Of a DNA stretch of 64,000 nt, positions 33,300-41,542 are shown one piece after another; position 1 is the stretch's first letter; every line of letters starts with the position of its first letter. Both the position numbers and the translations under genes were made by a program. This DNA comes from Streptomyces sp. CB03234 (lineage in GTDB: Bacteria > Actinomycetota > Actinomycetes > Streptomycetales > Streptomycetaceae): assembly GCF_001905885.1 (NCBI RefSeq), contig NZ_LIYH01000003.1, positions 124,001 through 188,000 of the forward strand, written 5' to 3'. The notes under the pieces are model-generated. The model was not told the origin of the DNA and did not search any database. It saw only the letters and a list, made by a program, of their open reading frames with translations.

Positions 33300-35674
33300 C
33301 CGCCAACGTGTCAGCAGTCGAGACAACCCCCGTCACCCCCATCTGGAACGACCCCGCGTACGACATCGGCACCCGCGTCCGGGCCCTGATCGCCGCCATG
33401 ACCACCGAGGAGAAGGTCGCCCAGCTCGTGGGCGTCTGGGTGGGCGCGTCGGACGAGGGCGGTGAAGTGGCCCCCCACCAGCACGACATGGAGGACGCCG
33501 TCGACCTCGACGCCCTCCTGCCGCACGGACTGGGGCAGTTGACGCGCCCGTTCGGCACCGCCCCCGTCGACCCCGCGCTCGGCGCGCTGTCCCTGCTGCG
33601 TACGCAGGCCCGTATCGTCGCCGCCAACCGCTTCGGCATCCCCGCCCTGGCCCACGAGGAGTGCCTGGCCGGCTTCGCCACCTGGAAGGCGACCGCCTAC
33701 CCCGTACCGCTGTCCTGGGGAGCGACCTTCGACCCCGCGCTGGTACGCCGCATGGCGGCGGCCATCGGGCGGGACATGCGGTCCGTCGGCGTGCACCAGG
33801 GCCTCGCCCCCGTCCTGGACGTGGTGCGCGACGCCCGCTGGGGCCGCGTCGAGGAGACCATCGGCGAGGACCCGTACCTCGTCGGCACCGTCGCCACCGC
33901 GTACGTCCAGGGCCTGGAGTCCGCCGGGATCGTCGCGACCCTCAAGCACTTCGCCGGGTACTCCGCCTCCCGCGCCGGGCGCAACCTCGCACCCGTCTCC
34001 ATGGGCGCGCGCGAACGCGCCGACGTCATCCTCCCGCCGTTCGAGATGGCCCTGCGCGAAGGCGGTGCCCGGTCCGTCATGGCCGCCTACACCGACACCG
34101 ACGGAGTGCCCGCGACGGCCGACGACGAGCTGCTGACGGGCCTGCTCCGCGACACCTGGGGGTTCGACGGCACGGTCGTCTCCGACTACTTCGGCATCGC
34201 CTTCCTCCGGACGCTGCACGGCGTGGCGGGCGACTGGGCCGAGGCCGCCGGGGCCGCGCTGCGGGCGGGGGTCGACGTCGAACTGCCCACGCTGAAGACC
34301 TTCGGGGAACCGCTGCTGGAGGCCCTGTCCACCGGACGGGTCCCCGAAGCCCTCGTCGACCGGGCCGTACACCGCGTCCTCGCGCAGAAGGCTCACCTCG
34401 GGCTGCTCGACGCGGACTTCAGTCCCGTGCCCGCGGCGCTGGCCGGGGCGGAAGACCTCGACGACCCGGCGGCGCTGCGCGGCACGGTCGATCTGGACAC
34501 GGACGCCAACCGCGCGCTGGCGCGGCAGGCCGCCGAGCAGGCGATCGTGCTCCTCAGCAACGACGGCACCCTGCCGCTCGCGCGGCCGCGCACCCTCGCC
34601 CTCGTGGGCCCGAACGCCGACGAGCCGACGGCCGTCCTCGGCTGCTACTCCTTCCCCGTCCACGTCGGCGGCCACCACCCGGGGGTCCCGGCCGGGATCG
34701 CCCTGCCGACGCTGCGGGAGGCCCTGGAGCGGGAGTTCCCCGGCACCCGGATCGTCACCGCGCGCGGCGCGGACGTCGACGGGGACGACACCTCCGGCTT
34801 CGCCGAGGCGCTACGGCTGGCCCGGAGCGCCGATGTCGTGGTCGCCGCGCTGGGCGACCGGGCCGGTCTCTTCGGCCGCGGCACCAGCGGCGAGGGGTGC
34901 GACGCCGAGTCCCTCGCGCTCCCCGGCGTACAGCGGGCGCTGCTGGACGCGCTGCTGGACACCGGTACGCCGGTGGTGGCGGCCCTGCTGGCGGGACGGC
35001 CCTACGCGCTCGGCCGGGCCGTGGACGAGGCGGCGGCGATCGTGCAGGCCTTCTTCCCCGGGGCGGAGGGCACCGGGGCCCTGGCGGGCGTGCTGAGCGG
35101 GCGGACGAACCCCTCGGGCCGGCTGCCGGTCGGCGTGCCGCGCGGCGCCGGCGCGCAGCCCGCCACCTATCTGGCGGCGCCCCTGGCCCAGGCGGGCGAG
35201 GTGTCCAGCGTCGACCCGACCGCCGCCTTCGCGTTCGGACACGGCCTGTCGTACACGTCCTTCTCCTGGAGCGATCTCGCCGTGGAGACCGAGGAGAGCG
35301 GTACGGACGGGGCCTTCCGGCTCGCGTTCTCGGTGCGCAACACCGGGGAACGGGAGGGCACCGAGGTGGTGCAGGTGTACCTGCACGACCCGGTGGCCTC
35401 GGTGGTCCAGCCGGTGCAGCGCCTCATCGGCTACCGGCGGGTGGCGCTGCGGCCGGGTGCGTCGTGCCGGCTGACGGTCACCGTCCCGGCGGACGTCGCC
35501 TCGTTCACCGGCCGCGACGGGCGGCGCGTCGTGGAGCCCGGCCGGCTGGAGCTGCGCCTGGCCGCGTCCAGCGCCGATACGCGCCTCACCGCGAGCGTGC
35601 TGCTGACCGGCCGGGCCCGGTACGTGGACCACACGCGGCGGTTCCACGTGGAGTGGGCGGAGGACGCCGGGTGA
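33296..35674 (+). CDS. bxlA: GH3 family beta-xylosidase/beta-glucosidase BxlA
   Basis: The product (792 residues) is a glycoside hydrolase family 3 enzyme with no signal peptide, so it acts on imported oligosaccharides in the cytoplasm. Conserved substrate-binding segments HEECLAGF, EETIGEDPYLVGT and LKHFAGYSA precede the nucleophile Asp297 in GTVVSDYFGIAFL, a form typical of Streptomyces beta-xylosidases; a C-terminal (alpha/beta) sandwich and fibronectin-III-like domain follow (FSVRNTGEREGTEVVQVYL). The start is GTG 33296, overlapping the bxlG stop, or GTG 33308. Glucosidase activity cannot be excluded. Confidence 0.88.
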   Translation: MTANVSAVETTPVTPIWNDPAYDIGTRVRALIAAMTTEEKVAQLVGVWVGASDEGGEVAPHQHDMEDAVDLDALLPHGLGQLTRPFGTAPVDPALGALSLLRTQARIVAANRFGIPALAHEECLAGFATWKATAYPVPLSWGATFDPALVRRMAAAIGRDMRSVGVHQGLAPVLDVVRDARWGRVEETIGEDPYLVGTVATAYVQGLESAGIVATLKHFAGYSASRAGRNLAPVSMGARERADVILPPFEMALREGGARSVMAAYTDTDGVPATADDELLTGLLRDTWGFDGTVVSDYFGIAFLRTLHGVAGDWAEAAGAALRAGVDVELPTLKTFGEPLLEALSTGRVPEALVDRAVHRVLAQKAHLGLLDADFSPVPAALAGAEDLDDPAALRGTVDLDTDANRALARQAAEQAIVLLSNDGTLPLARPRTLALVGPNADEPTAVLGCYSFPVHVGGHHPGVPAGIALPTLREALEREFPGTRIVTARGADVDGDDTSGFAEALRLARSADVVVAALGDRAGLFGRGTSGEGCDAESLALPGVQRALLDALLDTGTPVVAALLAGRPYALGRAVDEAAAIVQAFFPGAEGTGALAGVLSGRTNPSGRLPVGVPRGAGAQPATYLAAPLAQAGEVSSVDPTAAFAFGHGLSYTSFSWSDLAVETEESGTDGAFRLAFSVRNTGEREGTEVVQVYLHDPVASVVQPVQRLIGYRRVALRPGASCRLTVTVPADVASFTGRDGRRVVEPGRLELRLAASSADTRLTASVLLTGRARYVDHTRRFHVEWAEDAG

Positions 35675-35690
35675 CCGCCGGCGGAAAAGG

Positions 35691-35725
35691 CGCGCCGCCC
35701 GGCCCTTGGTGGGCGGGGCGGCGCG
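35691..35725. terminator. Terminator between bxlA and glycerate kinase gene
   Basis: Arms CGCGCCGCCC (35691-35700) and GGGCGGCGCG (35716-35725) form a 10-bp stem between convergent genes. Confidence 0.7.
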
Positions 35726-35747
35726 TCCCAGGACGTCGTCCCGGGCG

Positions 35748-36902
35748 TTACGACAGGAAGTCGCGGGCGATGTTCGCCGCCTGGCGCTCCAGCAGCGGGC
35801 CCGCCTCGGCCATGCACTTCGCCGGGTCCGGCTCCAGCTCCGTCAGGGCGTAGGCGCGGCGGATGCCCGCCTTGCCCAGCGCCTCGGGCTGCAGGGCCAG
35901 GCGGCCGCAGACCGCGACCACCTCGATGCCCGCCGCACGGGCCGCTGCCGCGACACCGGCGGGGGCCTTGCCGTGCAGGGTCTGCTCGTCGAGGGAGCCC
36001 TCGCCGGTGATGACCAGCGTGGCGCGGGACAGGGCCGGGGCGAAGCCCAGGACGTCCAGCATGACCTCGATGCCGGGGCGGAAGCTCGCGCCGAGGGCGA
36101 CCAGCGCCCCGTACCCGATGCCGCCCGCCGCACCGGCGCCCGGCGAGGCGGCCAGCTCGGTGGCCTTGGGGCCGATCGCGTCGGCGAGGACGGAGGCGAA
36201 GTGGCCCAGGGCGGCGTCCAGCTCCGCGACGTCCTCCGCAGAGGCGCCCTTCTGCGGCCCGTACACCGCCGGTGCGCCCTTCGGGCCGGTCAGCGGGTTG
36301 TCGACGTCGCTGGCGAGGACCAGGTCCACCTCCTGGAAGCGGGCGTCGAGGCCCGACAGGTCGGCGGTGGCGAGGTCCTTCAGGCCCCCGCCGCCCGGGC
36401 CGACGGGCTCGCCGTCCTTGTCCAGGAACCGGGCGCCCAGCGCGGCCAGCATCCCGGCGCCGCCGTCCGTGGTCGCGCTGCCGCCCACGCCGAAGACGAT
36501 GGTGCGCGCGCCCGCGTCCAGCGCGGCGCGCAACAGCTCGCCGGAGCCGTACGTGGTGGACGTCAGCGGCGCGAAGACGCCGTCGGGAAGCAGCTGGAGG
36601 CCCGACGCCTCCGCCATCTCCACCACGGCCGTCCCGTCGCGCAGCGCGTACGCGGCGGTCACCGGCGCGCCGAGCGGGCCGGTCACCCGTACCTCACGCC
36701 GTTCGAACCCGGCCGCCACCGCGGCGGCGACCGTGCCGTCGCCACCGTCGGCCACGGGCAGGGTCTCCACCTCGAGCCCGGGGACGACATGCCGGAGCCC
36801 GGCCGTCACCCGCTCCGCGACCTGTACGGCCGTGAGCGAACCTTTGAACTTGTCAGCCGCGACGAGCACGCGCGCGGCCTCAGTTACTGCTCCGTCCGTC
36901 AC
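35748..36902 (-). CDS. Glycerate kinase (GckA/GarK-like family)
   Basis: This 384-residue kinase phosphorylates glycerate, linking glyoxylate and sugar-acid breakdown to glycolysis. Family signatures are VLVAADKFKGSLTAVQVAE at the N-terminus, LPVADGGDGT, FGVGGSATTDGGAGML and ITGEGSLDEQTLHGKAP. The GTG at 36902 follows AAGGGA at good spacing; a longer frame to 36968 is less likely. It stands alone, converging with bxlA. Glyoxylate released by the ethylmalonyl-CoA pathway could feed glycerate to such an enzyme, but no direct link is shown. Confidence 0.9.
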   Translation of the reverse strand: MTDGAVTEAARVLVAADKFKGSLTAVQVAERVTAGLRHVVPGLEVETLPVADGGDGTVAAAVAAGFERREVRVTGPLGAPVTAAYALRDGTAVVEMAEASGLQLLPDGVFAPLTSTTYGSGELLRAALDAGARTIVFGVGGSATTDGGAGMLAALGARFLDKDGEPVGPGGGGLKDLATADLSGLDARFQEVDLVLASDVDNPLTGPKGAPAVYGPQKGASAEDVAELDAALGHFASVLADAIGPKATELAASPGAGAAGGIGYGALVALGASFRPGIEVMLDVLGFAPALSRATLVITGEGSLDEQTLHGKAPAGVAAAARAAGIEVVAVCGRLALQPEALGKAGIRRAYALTELEPDPAKCMAEAGPLLERQAANIARDFLS

Positions 36903-37002
36903 CCTTGCATCCCTTGCTATCGAACAGGCAGTCGCGCCGACGCCGACCCTATCCGGAGGGTGAGACACTGTGCCACCCCTGTCCGGCGTACGGACCCCCT
37001 GG

Positions 37003-38598
37003 TCAGGCCGCGGACCACGGCCAGTCCGCCGCCCGCCCGGCCTCCAGCAGCGGCACCATCCGGAACGCCGCGTCCGTCAGGCCGCCGAAGGTGTGCCGGT
37101 TGCCCGTGCCCGAAGGGGCGTGGCCCGGGCGGTAGCCGGCGAGGTTCCAGGTGTAGACCGGCACGTGCGCCGGGACCTGCGCCGTCGGGTCGCCGTAGTG
37201 GCTGTAGGCCGCCTGCTCGTCGGTCACGATCAGCACCCGGTCGTGGCCGCGGTAGTGCGCGCGTACCGCCTCGGTGGTGTCGGTGCCGCCCAGGCTGTGG
37301 AAGCGGCCCAGGACCGTGAGGACGGACTCGCCCGCGCGGTACGGCACGGGCGCACTGGTCGTACCGAACTCCACCAGGTCGGCGCCGGCGGCGCGCATCG
37401 CCACCGCCGTACCGAAGACGGCCGCCGCGTCGGCGCGGTTCAGCTGGGAGCGCTGCGACAGGGGCGCCCACATGGAGCCGGAGCGGTCGACCAGGACCAG
37501 GGTGCGGCCGGGCAGCTCCGGTACGTTCGCCAGCGAGTGGCCGAGCGCCCGCTCCAGCGGGTACGACCAGCGCAGCGAGGGCGCGTGCTGGTACGCGGCC
37601 AGATAGCGGAACGGGAACTGGCGGGACGCGGCGACCGTCTCCGGGTCGGAGAGCTTCGCGGCGACCCCGTCCGCGACCTCGTCGCTCACGCCCGCCTCGT
37701 CGAAGTTCCGCAGGTTGCGCAGGAGGGCCATCACGCCCATGGACGGGATGACCGCCTCCCAGGCGGCCGCGTCCAGCGGGCCCTGGAGCCAGCCGGCCAG
37801 GGCCTCCCAGGTCATGCCCGCCTCGGCCAGCCGCGCGGCCCCGTCCGGCCCGGTGACCAGGGCGCGCCGCTCGGCGACCGGCAGCTCCATCAGCGCCCGG
37901 TGGGCGGTGAGCATCCGGCTGGAGGCGGGCGGGAGCGCGGTCTCGGGGTGGTGGCGGCGGTCCAGGGCGTACTGGAACAGCTCGCCCTGCCAGGGCTGCT
38001 TGACCGGGTCGGGCGCGGCGTGCACCAGGTTGAGGATGTCGCCGAAGCGGTAGCCCTTGCCGGCCGTGTCGTACTTCAGCAGCGACCGGGCGGTGTAGAG
38101 GCGCCGGACGGCGTCCGCGATGCCCCGCTTGACGGGCTTGGGCACATTGCGCCCGTACTGGGAGGTCCAGTAGCCGAGCAGCTCGCCGGGCTCGTCCGCC
38201 CGCAGCAGCACGGAGGCGACGACCTGCCGGTTGGCGGGACCGTCGGTGACTCCGGCGTCGAGGCGGGCCCTGACGTACTCGGCGGCGCCGACGAGCGAGG
38301 CGGTCCGCATGTTGCCCTCGGTGCGCAGCCAGCGCAGCAGGCCGGCGGTCCACTCGGGGTCCTCGACGGCGAGCGTGCGGACGAGCGTGGCGAACCGGTC
38401 GTCGCGGTCGCCGCCGGACTCGTAGAAGGTCGACTGCGTGACGAAATTGGCGACGGCGAGCAGGAACAGCTCGGAGCGCGGGTCGCGCAGCACACCGGCG
38501 CCGCCCTGGTGGGTGGTGGTGCGCCCGGTCGACCGTACGGGCGAGACCACGCGGCCGGTGGCCGTCGCGGCGGACCGGCGGGTGTTGAAACGTGCCAT
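37003..38598 (-). CDS. rsr: TROVE domain protein, bacterial Ro60 orthologue (Rsr)
   Basis: The 531-residue protein is a Ro60-like RNA-binding ring. The N-terminal HEAT-like TROVE domain (about residues 20-360) binds Y RNA and misfolded RNA; recognisable pieces are SELFLLAVANFVTQSTFYE, WLRTEGNMRTASLV and KRGIADAVRRLYTARSLLKYD. A C-terminal von Willebrand A domain has an intact MIDAS motif (LVLVDRSGSMWAPLS, GGTDTTEA, IVTDEQAAYSHYGDP). The ATG at 38598 follows GGGGGG. The Y RNA gene lies just upstream on the same strand. In other bacteria Rsr works with PNPase in RNA decay and stress survival. Confidence 0.95.
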   Translation of the reverse strand: MARFNTRRSAATATGRVVSPVRSTGRTTTHQGGAGVLRDPRSELFLLAVANFVTQSTFYESGGDRDDRFATLVRTLAVEDPEWTAGLLRWLRTEGNMRTASLVGAAEYVRARLDAGVTDGPANRQVVASVLLRADEPGELLGYWTSQYGRNVPKPVKRGIADAVRRLYTARSLLKYDTAGKGYRFGDILNLVHAAPDPVKQPWQGELFQYALDRRHHPETALPPASSRMLTAHRALMELPVAERRALVTGPDGAARLAEAGMTWEALAGWLQGPLDAAAWEAVIPSMGVMALLRNLRNFDEAGVSDEVADGVAAKLSDPETVAASRQFPFRYLAAYQHAPSLRWSYPLERALGHSLANVPELPGRTLVLVDRSGSMWAPLSQRSQLNRADAAAVFGTAVAMRAAGADLVEFGTTSAPVPYRAGESVLTVLGRFHSLGGTDTTEAVRAHYRGHDRVLIVTDEQAAYSHYGDPTAQVPAHVPVYTWNLAGYRPGHAPSGTGNRHTFGGLTDAAFRMVPLLEAGRAADWPWSAA

Positions 38599-38749
38599 GT
38601 GAATCCCCCCGAATTCGGTTCTTCGGTGGGAACGCGCGGCGGAAGGGGTGCCCGGGTCGGGTGCCCGGGTCGACGTCCCACTGCGCCGCGCCTCCCGAGA
38701 TCAAGGTGGCCGCGGCGTGATTTCGTTGGAGTGAAGTAGCCGCGGCCCG

Positions 38750-38765
38750 CGCACCGGGAGGTGCG
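38750..38765 (-). terminator. Small hairpin downstream of the Y RNA
   Basis: CGCACC-GGGA-GGTGCG gives a 6-bp hairpin 10 bases beyond the Y RNA closing stem. It may mark or protect the RNA's 3' end; there is no T-tract, so read-through into rsr is possible. Confidence 0.4.
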
Positions 38766-38774
38766 TGACGTACA

Positions 38775-38916
38775 GATGTCCAGAGTTCAAGGCCGGCGGA
38801 ACCGACAAAGGTGCTCTGCCGACTGAGCTACACCGACCCGAAGTCGATGACGGGACTCGAACCCGCGACCGCCCCATTAACAGTGGAAGTAGGTCCTGCC
38901 TTCGCACCTGGACGTC
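38775..38916 (-). ncRNA. yrlA: Y RNA (YrlA type) with circularly permuted tRNA-like module
   Basis: Read on the minus strand, the ends pair as GACGUCCAG (38916-38908) with CUGGACAUC (38783-38775), one mismatch. Next come the Ro60-binding type sequences GCGAAGGC and GCCUUGAAC, whose AAGGC/GCCUU pair. The distal module is a tRNA in permuted order: a T-arm with loop UUCGAGU (38866-38850), acceptor 3' strand CAUCGAC (38849-38843), a UUCGG cap, acceptor 5' strand GUCGGUG (38837-38831), the linker UA, then a D-arm GCUC-AGUCGGCA-GAGC (38828-38813). No anticodon arm exists; that position is the stem to the Rsr-binding helix. Its place 176 bases upstream of rsr supports the call. Ends are estimates. 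Confidence 0.88.
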
Positions 38917-38920
38917 GATG

Positions 38921-38926
38921 ACTCTA
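38921..38926 (-). promoter_or_regulatory. Candidate -10 box of the Y RNA gene
   Basis: TAGAGT on the minus strand fits TANNNT and lies 5 bases before the Y RNA closing stem. I see no convincing -35 hexamer. Confidence 0.35.
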
Positions 38927-39013
38927 GGGAGGCAACTGTCCGGGCGCCACGGATTATTCGACCGCCTCGTCGCCCGAGTCGCGTGTGTGGGCCATTCGTG
39001 TGACGCTGCCATC

Positions 39014-39304
39014 ATGACGTGGGCATCGTGGACGACGACCGATGTGTACACGGGTCGTGGCGGGGTTCGGACCGACGAGCTCGGAATCGTCACGGGGAAT
39101 GTCACCGTGCACACCACCTGGGCGGGCGGCGAGGCACAGATCGCCGTCCAGTACAGCGGGGCGACCGACTGGTTCACCATGACGGGCAGCCCCGTGCCGT
39201 GCCGTTCGGAGAGGGACAGCAGGGACCTGCACGAGGCCGTGGTGGAGGCCGTACGGGCGGGTGGCGGGGCCGTCGTACCGTCCCCCTCGCTGCCCTCTCC
39301 ATGA
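39014..39304 (+). CDS. Conserved hypothetical protein
   Basis: This 96-residue acidic/neutral soluble protein (MTWASWTTTDVYTG at the start, VTVHTTWAGGEAQIAVQY, TDWFTMTGSPVP, RDLHEAVVEAVRAGG) resembles a small beta-rich protein widely found in Streptomyces, though I know of no function. The ATG at 39014 has a weak ribosome binding site. It precedes the truncated ADP-ribosylglycohydrolase by 69 bases in the same direction. Confidence 0.7.
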   Translation: MTWASWTTTDVYTGRGGVRTDELGIVTGNVTVHTTWAGGEAQIAVQYSGATDWFTMTGSPVPCRSERDSRDLHEAVVEAVRAGGGAVVPSPSLPSP

Positions 39305-39373
39305 CCCTGCGGGAGGCACCGGCCGCACCCGTGGGCCCGGACCCGCACGACCGGGAGCGGCCTGAAGCCCCCG

Positions 39374-40003
39374 GTGACCGCCACCTACGACAATCCGTAC
39401 CAGGAGTGGATCGGCGCGCTCGTCCGCGCCGACGTGTTCGGCTGGACCTCCCCCGGCGACCCGGTCCGCGCCGCATCCCTGGCCCGCCGCGACGCGGTCC
39501 TGTCCCACACGGGCAACGGCGTGTACGCCGCGATGTGGGCGGCCGCGCTGGTCGCGGCCGCGTTCACGGCGCCCGGCCCGCGCGCCGCCGTCGGCACCGC
39601 GCTGGAGCGCGTCCCGGCGAGCAGCCGCCTCGCGCGCGTGGTCCGGCACATGGTGGCGCTGCACGACGCGGGCGTGACCTGGTCCGACGCCCTGACGGAG
39701 GCGGAGCGCGAGACGGCCGGGCTGCACTGGATCCACGCCGTCCCGAACGCCGCCGTCATCACGGCGGGGCTGCTGTACGGGGACGGCGACTTCACCCGCA
39801 CCATCGCGCTGACGGTGCGCGGCGGCCTCGACACCGACTCCAACGGCGCCACCGCCGGGTCGGTCGCGGGCGTGCTGTGCGGGGCGTCCGGCATCCCGCG
39901 CCACTGGACCGACCCGCTCCAGGGCCGGGTGCGCAGCGCGGTGTTCGGCTTCGACGGCGTACGGATCGGTGACCTCGCCGAGCGGACGCTCGCACTAAGC
40001 TGA
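39374..40003 (+). pseudogene. 5'-truncated ADP-ribosylglycohydrolase
   Basis: The frame encodes 209 residues matching only the C-terminal half of an ADP-ribosylglycohydrolase (DraG/ARH-like): TYDNPYQEWIGALVRADVFG, HTGNGVYAAMWAAALV, and the metal/ADP-ribose-binding GGLDTDSNGATAGSVAGVL. The N-terminal half, with the usual GALLGLAVGDALG and T-D-D-T metal motifs (about 200-250 residues), is missing, and the bases upstream do not encode it. The GTG at 39374 lacks a clear ribosome binding site. It may be a pseudogene or a shortened protein of new use. The NUDIX gene starts 5 bases after it. Confidence 0.75.
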
Positions 40004-40007
40004 CGCG

Positions 40008-40511
40008 GTGACCACGAACGATTACGCCGCGTACATCGCCGGGCTCCCCCGCGTCCTGGCCGGCGCCGCAGCGCTCTTCCGTGACGGCGAGGGCCGGGTC
40101 CTGCTGGTCGAGCCCAACTACCGGGAGGGCTGGGTGCTGCCCGGCGGCACCATCGAGTCGGACACCGGGGAGACCCCGAGGCAGGCCGCCCGGCGGGAGA
40201 CGCTGGAGGAGATCGGCCTGGACGTGCAGCTAGGCCCGCTGCTCGCGGTCGACTGGGTGCACGGGACGGGGCGTCCGCCGATCGTGGCGTACGTGTACGA
40301 CGGGGGCGTGCTCAGCGGCGAGCAGTTCCGGGCGATCCGGCTCCAGGAGTCGGAGCTGATCTCGTGGAAACTGGTGGAGCCCGAGGACCTGCCCACCCAT
40401 CTGCTCGGCTCGCTGGCCTTCCGCGTGACGTCCGCGCTGGACGCGCTGACCGCCGGTGATGGCGCACGGGAGCTGGAGAACGGCCGCCCGGTGAGCCGTC
40501 CGGCGCCGTGA
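40008..40511 (+). CDS. NUDIX hydrolase
   Basis: This 167-residue enzyme carries the Nudix box as LPGGTIESDTGETPRQAARR followed by ETLEEIGL; the E-x7-RExxEE-x-G part is intact and the loop before it is two residues longer than standard. It hydrolyses a nucleoside diphosphate linked to another moiety, possibly ADP-ribose or NAD-related given its neighbours. The GTG start is 5 bases after the truncated glycohydrolase. Exact substrate unknown. Confidence 0.88.
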   Translation: MTTNDYAAYIAGLPRVLAGAAALFRDGEGRVLLVEPNYREGWVLPGGTIESDTGETPRQAARRETLEEIGLDVQLGPLLAVDWVHGTGRPPIVAYVYDGGVLSGEQFRAIRLQESELISWKLVEPEDLPTHLLGSLAFRVTSALDALTAGDGARELENGRPVSRPAP

Positions 40512-40554
40512 ATTGGTTCGCGGGCGCGGGGCGACGCTGCGTAGCCTCGGCCGC

Positions 40555-41274
40555 ATGACTCTCGTCGCGATCCTCAGCGGTGCCGGTATCTCCACGGACT
40601 CCGGCATCAGTGACTACCGCGGGCCGAACGGCTTGTGGCGGCGCGATCCGGAGGCCGAGAAGCTGGTCACGTACGACTACTACATGGCCGACCCGGAGAT
40701 CCGGCGCCGGTCGTGGCGGATGCGGCGCGACAGCGCGGCGCTGCGGGCCGAGCCGAACGCGGCGCACCGGGCGATCGCCGAGCTGGAGCGGACGCCCGGC
40801 TTCGCGGTGCGGGTGATCACCCAGAACGTGGACGGGCTGCACCAGCTCGCCGGGATGCCGCCGCGCAAGGTCCTCGAACTGCACGGCACCGCGCGGGCAG
40901 TGGTGTGCACCGGGTGCCGTACGCGCTCGTCGATGGAGGAGGCGCTGGCCCGCGTCGAGGCGGGCGAGGCCGACCCGGCGTGCGAGGCGTGCGGCGGGAT
41001 CCTGAAGTCGGCGACCGTGATGTTCGGGGAGCGGCTGGATCCGGTGGTGCTGGGTGAGGCGATGGGGATCGCCAAGGCCGCCGAGGTGTTCCTCGCGGTC
41101 GGCTCGACGCTCCAGGTGCAGCCCGCCGCCTCGCTCGCCGGGATCGCGGCGGAGCACGGGGCGCGGCTGGTCATCGTGAACGCCGAGCCCACGCCGTACG
41201 ACGAACTGGCCGACGAGATCGTGCGGGAGCCCATCGGCACGGCTCTGCCGGCGCTGCTGAAGCGGCTCGCATGA
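40555..41274 (+). CDS. Sir2 family NAD-dependent protein deacylase
   Basis: The 239-residue sirtuin removes acyl groups from lysines using NAD, giving O-acetyl-ADP-ribose and nicotinamide. Signatures are ILSGAGISTDSGISDYRG (the usual DFRG is DYRG), TQNVDGLHQLAG, the acceptor His in LELHGTA, a zinc-binding CTGC...CEAC set, and GSTLQVQPAA. The ATG at 40555 gives the normal family start. It follows the NUDIX gene by 43 bases. Confidence 0.92.
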   Translation: MTLVAILSGAGISTDSGISDYRGPNGLWRRDPEAEKLVTYDYYMADPEIRRRSWRMRRDSAALRAEPNAAHRAIAELERTPGFAVRVITQNVDGLHQLAGMPPRKVLELHGTARAVVCTGCRTRSSMEEALARVEAGEADPACEACGGILKSATVMFGERLDPVVLGEAMGIAKAAEVFLAVGSTLQVQPAASLAGIAAEHGARLVIVNAEPTPYDELADEIVREPIGTALPALLKRLA

Positions 41275-41302
41275 TGCCGTGCGTACGCCGGCCGCCGGTG
41301 CT

Positions 41303-41470
41303 TCACCGGACGCCGGCCGGCCGGTGCCCCGGCACTCCCCGGGCCTGCAGGCGGACGCCGCGCGTGACCTCGGCGGTGCCGCCCGGGCGGATCAGCGGGC
41401 CCGACAGGCCGTGCTGGATGGTGGCCGTGATCGTGGCGGGACCGGCGTCACGGCGCCCACTGCGCGGCAT
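41303..41470 (-). CDS. Possible small protein
   Basis: A 55-residue frame (MPRSGRRDAGPATITATIQH at its start) begins at an ATG preceded closely by GGGAGG, inside an otherwise empty 268-base gap between the sirtuin and ogt genes. I do not recognise it. The ribosome binding site is the main support; it may equally be a gene remnant. Confidence 0.3.
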   Translation of the reverse strand: MPRSGRRDAGPATITATIQHGLSGPLIRPGGTAEVTRGVRLQARGVPGHRPAGVR

Positions 41471-41542
41471 GGCCCTCCCTCGTGCGCCCTTCCCCGTTCC
41501 GCGCATCACCATGGTGCTTGCTCCCCCGGAAGCGCAAGGCCG

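Noticed and set aside
30197..35674. Cellobiose (ceb) operon
   Set aside because: The layout is similar, but the ceb locus ends with a GH1 enzyme and its operator differs. Here the enzyme is GH3 with SDYFG and the operator is CGAAA-N-TTTCG, fitting the bxl system better.
38775..38880. Ordinary tRNA gene
   Set aside because: The D-arm and T-arm are perfect but appear in the wrong order, there is no anticodon arm, and the acceptor strands are joined by a UUCGG cap. A Y RNA explains all of this.
38701..39384. Protein-coding frame on the minus strand across the Y RNA
   Set aside because: It crosses the tRNA-like structure and the upstream region, has atypical composition and no ribosome binding site.
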